Assembly (NCBI GenBank): GCA_011389605.1
Contig: JAABTZ010000102.1
Coordinates: forward strand, 1 to 8,798
Direction: 5' to 3'
DNA length: 8,798 nucleotides
Origin: Desulfobacteraceae bacterium
GTDB taxonomy: Bacteria > Desulfobacterota > Desulfobacteria > Desulfobacterales > Desulfosalsimonadaceae
The notes under the pieces are model-generated. The model saw only the letters and a list, made by a program, of their open reading frames with translations. It had not been told where the DNA came from and made no database searches. The translations under genes were made by a program, and so were the position numbers. The first letter of the stretch is position 1, and each line of letters opens with the position of its first letter. Below, piece by piece: positions 1 through 3,276 of the stretch.

Positions 1-158
1 TTTTTTTGTTCAAGGGGGTATGAAGTGTGTTTTCGGGGAGTGTAATTTTCAGAGAAGAGCTATTCCTGGTTCGATAAAACCAGAATGATATTAGAGGCAT
101 TATTGTTTGGCTGGTTTATGCCGGGCAAACGCCAAGATGGCAAGCGGACTTAAGGCGT
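1..158. other. AT-rich leader region with no supportable gene
   Basis: No credible coding region is visible on either strand. A 22-codon frame starting at 20 has no family resemblance. The stretch holds a 6-bp inverted repeat (CTGGTT at 66-71, AACCAG at 78-83, 6-nt loop), and the 11-mer CATTATTGTTT at 98-108 that recurs at 178-188 inside the next gene. Neither is strong enough to assign a role. Confidence 0.4.
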
Positions 159-458
159 ATGATTAAAAAATTAAAGACATTATTGTTTCTGTTCAAGATT
201 GCGTTGCAAGTGATCGTTTTGATCAAACGAGCGGCCCGCGGCAGCATCGAAACACGGGATAAAGGCCTTGATGATTTCATGCCAGACAAGAAAGATTACC
301 GGACGCCTCGGCCCCTTCAGGAAATCAAGGCAGACCTGAAGGAGATGGAGATAGCCGGCAATATAATACCTTTTAAATATACCGGTTATCAGTATTTCTT
401 GCGGGCTATGCAGCTTTCGCCAGCCGGTTATGCGGAGCGCATTGGGCTAAATCAATAG
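159..458 (+). CDS. Hypothetical protein, 99 aa, hydrophobic N-terminus
   Basis: I do not recognise this protein. Residues 1-23 form a basic-hydrophobic stretch (KKLK, then LLFLFKIALQVIVLI), which could be one membrane-associated helix or an amphipathic anchor. The rest is charged and soluble-looking, with a Pro/Asp-rich middle (about 40-55) and an aromatic-rich end around YTGYQYFLRAM. The ribosome binding site is poor (CTTAAGGCGT just before the ATG), so both the start and the reality of expression are uncertain. It ends tail-to-tail with the YoeB toxin gene, the two stop regions overlapping by 7 bp (452-458), which suggests a rearrangement junction or compact accessory DNA. It could also be the remnant of a longer gene. 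Confidence 0.45.
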   Translation: MIKKLKTLLFLFKIALQVIVLIKRAARGSIETRDKGLDDFMPDKKDYRTPRPLQEIKADLKEMEIAGNIIPFKYTGYQYFLRAMQLSPAGYAERIGLNQ

Positions 459-706
459 TGGTATCGCAATTGCGCGATATGAATTGCGTTTTCGGTAACT
501 TTATAAATAAATCGGTGTTCATCGGTTATTCGTCTGGACCAGTAACCTGAAAGTGCATGCTTTAATGGTTCAGGTTTTCCAATACCCTCAAAAGGGTTAC
601 GTTTAGTTTCTTTGATGAGAGTATTGATTCGGTGAAGGATTCTTTTATCCGTTTTTTGCCAATAAAGATAATCGTCCCAGGCGTTGTCAGAGAAAATGAG
701 CCTCAC
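452..706 (-). CDS. yoeB: YoeB-family mRNA interferase toxin
   Basis: Toxin of a type II toxin-antitoxin pair. YoeB proteins fold like RelE, bind the ribosomal A site and cut mRNA; the antitoxin YefM blocks them. The protein has 84 residues, the same length as the E. coli family member, and carries the family hallmarks: WDDYLYWQ at 10-17, NPFEGIGKPEPLKH at 37-50, SGYWSRRI at 53-60, EHR at 63-65 and the C-terminal RYHY. The catalytic set Glu46, Arg65, His83 and Tyr84 is intact, so it is probably active. The start is GTG at 706, overlapping the yefM stop in a GTGA junction, with AAGGAG upstream inside the yefM end, so translation is likely coupled. It shares the yefM promoter. Confidence 0.95.
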   Translation of the reverse strand: MRLIFSDNAWDDYLYWQKTDKRILHRINTLIKETKRNPFEGIGKPEPLKHALSGYWSRRITDEHRFIYKVTENAIHIAQLRYHY

Positions 707-954
707 TCCATTAGCTCCTTTTCAGACCCTTGGCCGTTTTCTAGTTGAGCAATAGATTCAATCAAGCGTCTTGTGTTTTTCGGAGACCGCAGGAGATAAG
801 CTGTTTCTTCAAGGGCTTCAAAGTCCTCAAGAGACATAATAACAACCGATTCCGATGATTTGCGTGTTACGATCACCGGGGAGTGGTCTCTGCAGACATT
901 TTCCATTGTTTTCGCAAGGTTTTGCCTTGCTGCGGTATAGGTTATAGCTTTCAT
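703..954 (-). CDS. yefM: YefM-family antitoxin (Phd/YefM fold)
   Basis: Antitoxin that neutralises the adjacent YoeB and, with it, represses its own promoter. The 83-residue protein starts MKAITYTAARQNLAKTM, the typical DNA-binding N-terminal domain of Phd/YefM. It continues with PVIVTRK, VIMSLEDFEALEETAYLLRS and a charged C-terminal tail (about 55-83) that would wrap the toxin. I place the start at 954 because a perfect AGGAGG (962-967) sits 7 nt upstream. A longer frame back to 990 would add 12 residues, but it would run the coding region through the operator and promoter. Its stop overlaps the yoeB GTG start by 4 nt. Complete and probably functional. Confidence 0.95.
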   Translation of the reverse strand: MKAITYTAARQNLAKTMENVCRDHSPVIVTRKSSESVVIMSLEDFEALEETAYLLRSPKNTRRLIESIAQLENGQGSEKELME

Positions 955-961
955 GTTATCA

Positions 962-967
962 CCTCCT
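962..967 (-). promoter_or_regulatory. Ribosome binding site of yefM
   Basis: Minus-strand AGGAGG lies 7 nt before the ATG at 954 and fixes that start. Its first A is also the last base of the proximal TGTACA operator half, so operator occupancy and translation initiation signals abut directly. Confidence 0.85.
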
Positions 968-984
968 GTACAGCATATTGTACA
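967..984 (-). promoter_or_regulatory. YefM-YoeB autoregulatory operator, paired TGTACA boxes
   Basis: Two TGTACA hexamers lie at 967-972 and 979-984, separated by GCATAT, so their centres are 12 bp apart. From established work on the E. coli yefM-yoeB promoter, YefM recognises palindromes with a TGTACA core at this spacing. Here the distal box overlaps the -10 element and the proximal box lies at the expected transcription start, a layout suited to repression by the complex. Confidence 0.85.
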
Positions 985-1004
985 TATCAAAGTTAAAATG
1001 TCAA
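977..1004 (-). promoter_or_regulatory. yefM-yoeB promoter
   Basis: On the minus strand TTGACA (999-1004) is followed after 16 bp by TACAAT (977-982). These match the sigma-70 consensus 6/6 and 5/6. Transcription would start near 970, giving a leader of only about 15 nt before the ATG at 954. The -10 overlaps the distal TGTACA operator box. Confidence 0.8.
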
Positions 1005-1051
1005 GGCGGAATTATTCAGTTTGATGCCAGCCACGAACCACCCAAAAGCAA

Positions 1052-1080
1052 TTGACAGGCCTTATCGATAACAATAATGT
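1052..1080 (+). promoter_or_regulatory. Possible promoter for the truncated reductase gene
   Basis: TTGACA (1052-1057), a 17-bp spacer, then TAATGT (1075-1080), a weak -10. It lies in an AT-rich 170-bp gap between the divergently oriented toxin-antitoxin operon and the truncated reductase gene. Predicted only from consensus. Confidence 0.35.
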
Positions 1081-1150
1081 ATTACAAAATAATATCAAGC
1101 AACTATATGGATTCAAGATTCAGATTTCAAAAATTTAAACAAAGTGAAAT

Positions 1151-1168
1151 ATTTTCCAAAAGGAAAAT
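1151..1168 (+). promoter_or_regulatory. Small hairpin covering the reductase ribosome binding site
   Basis: ATTTTCC (1151-1157) and GGAAAAT (1162-1168) form a 7-bp stem with a 4-nt A loop. The AGGAA at 1161-1165 is the likely ribosome binding site for the ATG at 1175 and would be largely paired. It may be coincidental in AT-rich DNA. Confidence 0.35.
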
Positions 1169-1174
1169 TAAACA

Positions 1175-1300
1175 ATGAAAATACTGGTGCTAAACGGAAG
1201 CCCCCGAAAAAACGGAACGGTTTCTTCGCTACTCAGGGCCGTAACTGAATCTCTGCCAGCCGGGCATGAAATTGAGTGGTTTATGCTGGACCCCAATGTC
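1175..1300 (+). pseudogene. NAD(P)H-dependent FMN reductase/flavodoxin-like gene, 5' fragment
   Basis: The first ~40 codons match the start of flavodoxin-fold NAD(P)H:FMN reductases: strand MKILVLNG, then the phosphate-binding loop GSPRKNGTVSSLL (8-20), helix, and a second strand around IEWFMLD (33-39). Complete family members are roughly 180-210 residues and continue with a Cys-containing or flavin-binding core that is missing here. After about position 1295 the frame runs on to a stop at 1394-1396, but those ~33 residues look like translated non-coding IS end, not reductase. The gene was therefore cut by the adjoining IS3-family element. The surviving peptide could not bind FMN properly. 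Confidence 0.8.
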
Positions 1301-1340
1301 AAGACAGTCTTTCCACCCAAATTAGGTATAACGGCTCAGT

Positions 1341-1401
1341 CCAGGGTTGCCCGAGCTGAGCGGAGCCTCCACATAGCTCAAGCGAAGCGAGGGTAACCCG
1401 G
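1341..1401. repeat. Long imperfect hairpin in the IS non-coding end
   Basis: GGGTTGCCC (1344-1352) pairs with GGGTAACCC (1391-1399) through 9 positions with one G-U pair. CC (1341-1342) and GG (1400-1401) extend it past a bulged A. Inside, GAGCT (1353-1357) can pair with AGCTC (1375-1379). No U-run follows on either strand, so it is not a typical terminator. It may be a structural part of the element end or a separately inserted repeat. Confidence 0.5.
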
Positions 1402-1421
1402 CCAAACACGCCCTGCTCTGA

Positions 1422-1748
1422 TTATGCAGCCTTTTTAATTGCATCTTCACCCCGATAGACCTCAGCGGGCGTCATATTCCCAAGACTTTTATGAGACCGC
1501 TCGTTGTTATAAAAATCAAAATACGCCCGAAGACCTTCTATCAGTTCCTGTACGGTCTCATAGTCTTTAAGATAAATGTCCTCATACTTCAGTGAACGCC
1601 ATAATCTTTCAACCATTATATTGTCCATGGCTCGGCCCTTGCCGTCCATGCTGATCTTTATGCCATGTTCTTTAAGCACGCCGGTAAAGGCTGCCCCTGT
1701 ATATTGTGCGCCCTGGTCGGTATTGAAAATATCCGGTGCCGGTGCTGT
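1422..1748 (-). pseudogene. IS3-family transposase (orfB), C-terminal fragment
   Basis: About 107 residues of the integrase core survive: FNTDQGAQYT with the second catalytic Asp (codon at 1716-1718), GIKISMDGKGRAMDN, then VERLWRSLKYE with the catalytic Glu (codon at 1608-1610), the YFDFYNNERSHKSLG block and a normal end, TPAEVYRG...KKAA. The first catalytic Asp, the HTH-like N-terminal region and orfA are absent; the full orfB is usually about 270-290 residues. The frame remains open upstream to 1880, but that part is antisense to the vapB promoter and start and is not transposase. Inactive remnant. Confidence 0.9.
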
Positions 1749-1754
1749 TCTGGA

Positions 1755-1783
1755 TTGACGTGACTCATATGATGTATTACTAT
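1755..1783 (+). promoter_or_regulatory. Predicted vapBC promoter
   Basis: TTGACG (1755-1760), an exact 17-bp spacer, then TACTAT (1778-1783). The -35 begins only a few bases past the point where transposase similarity ends, so the junction just spares it. The -10 overlaps the palindromic operator that follows, consistent with autorepression. Confidence 0.6.
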
Positions 1784-1795
1784 TACCGGTAATAC
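1774..1795. promoter_or_regulatory. Palindromic operator upstream of vapB
   Basis: A perfect 14-bp palindrome TATTACCGGTAATA occupies 1781-1794. An overlapping inverted repeat GTATTAC (1774-1780)/GTAATAC (1789-1795) shares its right arm. AbrB-fold antitoxins bind palindromes in their own promoters, and this one covers the predicted -10 and lies 21 bp before the vapB ATG. Assignment is by position and symmetry. Confidence 0.65.
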
Positions 1796-1815
1796 TGATT
1801 ACTGGAGGATGAATC

Positions 1816-2034
1816 ATGAGAGTAACCACAAAAGGCCAGGTCACTATTCCCCAGCATATTCGCGAAAAATTGGGAATCACCCCGGCAACAGAGATTGATT
1901 TTGTGGAGGAAGAAGGGCGTGTTTTTTTAGTGAAACAAAAAAACGGGAAAGCGGCCAGTCGAAAATTTGCAAAATTACGCGGGGCTGCAACTGTTAAAAT
2001 GACTACGGATGAAATAATGGCCTTAACGAGGTAA
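1816..2034 (+). CDS. vapB: AbrB/MazE-fold antitoxin (VapB-type)
   Basis: Antitoxin partner of the PIN-domain toxin just downstream. The 72-residue protein opens with MRVTTKGQVTIPQHIREKLGI, a textbook SpoVT-AbrB swapped-hairpin DNA-binding domain (about 1-45). A basic and then helical C-terminal tail (about 46-72, AASRKFAKLRGAATVKM) would bind and inhibit the toxin. GGAGG at 1804-1808 gives a well-spaced start at 1816. The stop is 5 nt before vapC, so they form one operon. The upstream palindrome is the likely binding site. VapB is used because the partner is a PIN protein; the same fold also serves other toxin families. Confidence 0.9.
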   Translation: MRVTTKGQVTIPQHIREKLGITPATEIDFVEEEGRVFLVKQKNGKAASRKFAKLRGAATVKMTTDEIMALTR

Positions 2035-2039
2035 GATAG

Positions 2040-2447
2040 ATGAAAGGGCTTCTTGTTGACTCAAATGTCATTTTAGACATTTTCCTTGATGATCCCAGGT
2101 GGGCTGATTGGTCTGAATCCGCTTTGGCAAATTATAGCGATCACACGACACTATATATTAACCCGATAATTTATACCGAAGTATCCGTAGGTTTTAAGAA
2201 AATTGAAGAATTGGAATCGGCCCTGCATAAAGGCGGATTTCAGATGTTGGAAATCCCCAGAGAAGCCCTGTTTCTGGCTGGAAAAGCGTATCTTGCATAC
2301 AAAAAGGGGAAAGGAAGTAAGAAATCACCTTTGCCCGATTTCTATATCGGCGCCCAGGCTGCTGTACTTGGCCTGGATTTAATTACCCGGGATGATGGCA
2401 GATACAGAACATATTTCCCTACGGTTGGAATCATTTGTCCGGAGTAA
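2040..2447 (+). CDS. vapC: PIN-domain ribonuclease toxin (VapC-type)
   Basis: Type II toxin; VapC enzymes are Mg-dependent ribonucleases that cut tRNA or rRNA loops. The 135-residue protein is typical PIN length and has the acidic active-site set: Asp7 in LLVDSNVILDIF, Glu47 in IIYTEVSVGF, Asp100 in PLPDFYIGAQA, and Asp118 in LITRDDGRYRTYFP, which is the conserved C-terminal motif. All are intact, so it is probably active. The ribosome binding site GAGG (2028-2031) lies within the end of vapB, 8 nt before the ATG, implying translational linkage. The FYIGAQAAVLGLDLITRD block resembles the chromosomal VapC subgroup often paired with AbrB-type antitoxins. Confidence 0.93.
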   Translation: MKGLLVDSNVILDIFLDDPRWADWSESALANYSDHTTLYINPIIYTEVSVGFKKIEELESALHKGGFQMLEIPREALFLAGKAYLAYKKGKGSKKSPLPDFYIGAQAAVLGLDLITRDDGRYRTYFPTVGIICPE

Positions 2448-2609
2448 TTATATAGGCGCATCATCAGAAGCCCCCCTTCCTTGAATCACCGATTCTATTG
2501 ACAGGGTTCGTCGTGCCTGCAATTGCTTGTTATTGGCATGACAACTTATGCATGATTACCTTTTGTGCAAAAGCGGTAACTCACCGAAGCAACAGGAGTT
2601 CATAAGGAA
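2448..2609. other. Intergenic gap between vapC and the copper cluster
   Basis: No gene is visible. A TTGACA lies at 2498-2503, but I see no acceptable -10 at 16-19 bp, and no dyad of the MerR/CueR kind. A short GAATC-ACC-GATTC inverted repeat is at 2483-2495. The main structure is the longer inverted repeat at 2556-2579. The base composition changes from AT-rich to GC-rich just after this gap, so it is a likely boundary between accessory DNA and the cluster. Confidence 0.5.
2556..2579. promoter_or_regulatory. Inverted repeat upstream of the DUF2141 gene
   Basis: TTACCTTTTG (2556-2565), TG, then CAAAAGCGGTAA (2568-2579): the arms match except for two extra bases in the right arm. It sits about 30 bp before the first start codon of the cluster. 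It could be an operator or a leader hairpin; no T-run follows, so it is not a terminator for vapC. Confidence 0.4.
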
Positions 2610-3095
2610 ATGAGGCCAAACATGAGCCCCGCAGCTGACAAAAAAAAGGCAGTTCGATGGGCGGCATTTTTTGCCGTGCTGATTTTCCTGAATATTCCCG
2701 CCATCGCTTTCGCCCAGGCATCATGTCCGGAAATTCACGTGAAAATTCCGAACATAAAAAACAGTACGGGAAATATCGCTTGTGGAATTTTTGAATCACC
2801 AGAGGGTTTTCCCAGGGAATTCCTGGGTTCGGCAAAAGCGATCATAATAAGGAAAATTCAGAAGACACAAGCACAATGCGGCTTTTCGGATATCCCGCCG
2901 GGAACCTATGCGATCGCCGTAATCCATGATGAGAACATGAACGCTGAGCTCGACACCAATTGGATGGGTGTTCCCACGGAAGGCTACGGCTTTTCAAATA
3001 CGACCATTGACGAATTCGGCGCTCCTGCGTTTTCGGCCGCCAGCTTCCGTTACGACGGGGGGAATCTTGATCTGACGATTAAACTGGAATACTGA
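2610..3095 (+). CDS. Secreted DUF2141-domain protein
   Basis: A 161-residue exported protein with a Sec signal peptide: basic KKKAVR (11-16), a hydrophobic core (17-34) and likely cleavage at AFA-QA after residue 35. The mature part matches DUF2141 by its closing motifs: IPPGTYAIAVIHDEN, a D-x-N-x-N-x-x-x-D loop resembling a calcium site (107-115), TNWMGVPTEGYGFSN (116-130) and APAFSAASFRYDGG near the end. Function of the family is unknown; a beta-sandwich fold is expected. Three cysteines (39, 58, 90) are present. The start at 2610 has AGGAG 11 nt upstream; an alternative ATG at 2622 has GAGG 6 nt upstream and would shorten the n-region only. It is the first gene of the copper cluster in this orientation, but membership is inferred from position. 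Confidence 0.88.
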   Translation: MRPNMSPAADKKKAVRWAAFFAVLIFLNIPAIAFAQASCPEIHVKIPNIKNSTGNIACGIFESPEGFPREFLGSAKAIIIRKIQKTQAQCGFSDIPPGTYAIAVIHDENMNAELDTNWMGVPTEGYGFSNTTIDEFGAPAFSAASFRYDGGNLDLTIKLEY

Positions 3096-3171
3096 TGTCC
3101 CGGCGATTTTTCACGGCAAGGACGGCATACTGCTTCAGTCCCTGCAGGAACTGGATCTGGTTGTTCACCGG

Positions 3172-3276
3172 ATGGTGGCAAACTGGTCTTTTTCCATTTA
3201 TATTCTGGTGAACGGATTGATAGTCGGATTGTACTTTCTGACGTTGCCTATCACGGAAGAAAGGAGCATGTCTTGA
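3172..3276 (+). CDS. Putative small single-pass membrane protein, 34 aa (start uncertain)
   Basis: I do not recognise this protein. From the ATG at 3172 it reads MVANWSFSIYILVNGLIVGL and ends LPITEERSMS, with one hydrophobic segment (residues 6-25) followed by a short charged tail. Its TGA overlaps the TTG start of the ATPase gene (TTGA at 3273-3276), and the ATPase ribosome binding site lies within it, which implies translational coupling. The frame is open from 3076, and the ~32 residues upstream of the ATG (DVPAIFHGKDGILLQSLQEL and on) also look protein-like but have no ATG, GTG or TTG start. It is therefore either a tiny gene starting at 3172 without a clear ribosome binding site, or the 3' end of a membrane-protein gene truncated next to the DUF2141 gene. 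Confidence 0.4.
   Translation: MVANWSFSIYILVNGLIVGLYFLTLPITEERSMS
3261..3266 (+). promoter_or_regulatory. Ribosome binding site deciding the TTG start of the ATPase
   Basis: AAGGAG lies 6 nt before TTG at 3273. No ATG in that frame occurs before the His-rich region, and the nearby ATG at 3268 is in another frame and stops after two codons. This makes TTG the best start. Confidence 0.8.

Larger units (their letters stand above)
1298..1750 (-). mobile_element. Remnant of an IS3-family insertion sequence (right end only)
   Basis: The remnant consists of the 3' part of the transposase gene (1422-~1748) plus about 120 bp of non-coding end up to the break in the reductase gene near 1300. The outer end is probably near TGTCAAGACAGTC at 1301, since IS3 elements begin with TG, but no partner inverted repeat exists because the other end is missing. 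The inner boundary is inferred from where transposase similarity stops, only a few bases before the vapBC promoter. Exact ends and target duplication cannot be defined from this window. Confidence 0.65.

Noticed and set aside
20..88. 22-codon frame beginning MKCVFGECNF
   Set aside because: Too short, with no family resemblance and no neighbour that would support it.
955..990. Longer yefM reading with 12 extra N-terminal residues
   Set aside because: It would run through the operator and promoter; the AGGAGG 7 nt before the ATG at 954 fixes the shorter start.
1301..1396. C-terminal ~33 residues of the reductase frame
   Set aside because: They are translated IS non-coding end including the hairpin, and do not match the reductase family.
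1749..1880. N-terminal extension of the transposase frame on the minus strand
   Set aside because: These ~44 codons are antisense to the vapBC promoter, operator and vapB start and have no transposase similarity; the open frame is accidental.
2498..2526. Copper-cluster promoter starting from TTGACA at 2498
   Set aside because: No acceptable -10 lies at 16-19 bp and no MerR-type dyad occurs in the spacer, so I do not call it a promoter.
3095..3211. 38-codon frame starting at an ATG that overlaps the DUF2141 stop
   Set aside because: Cys/Trp-rich composition looks like an out-of-frame translation, it has no ribosome binding site, and the frame ending at 3276 is more protein-like.
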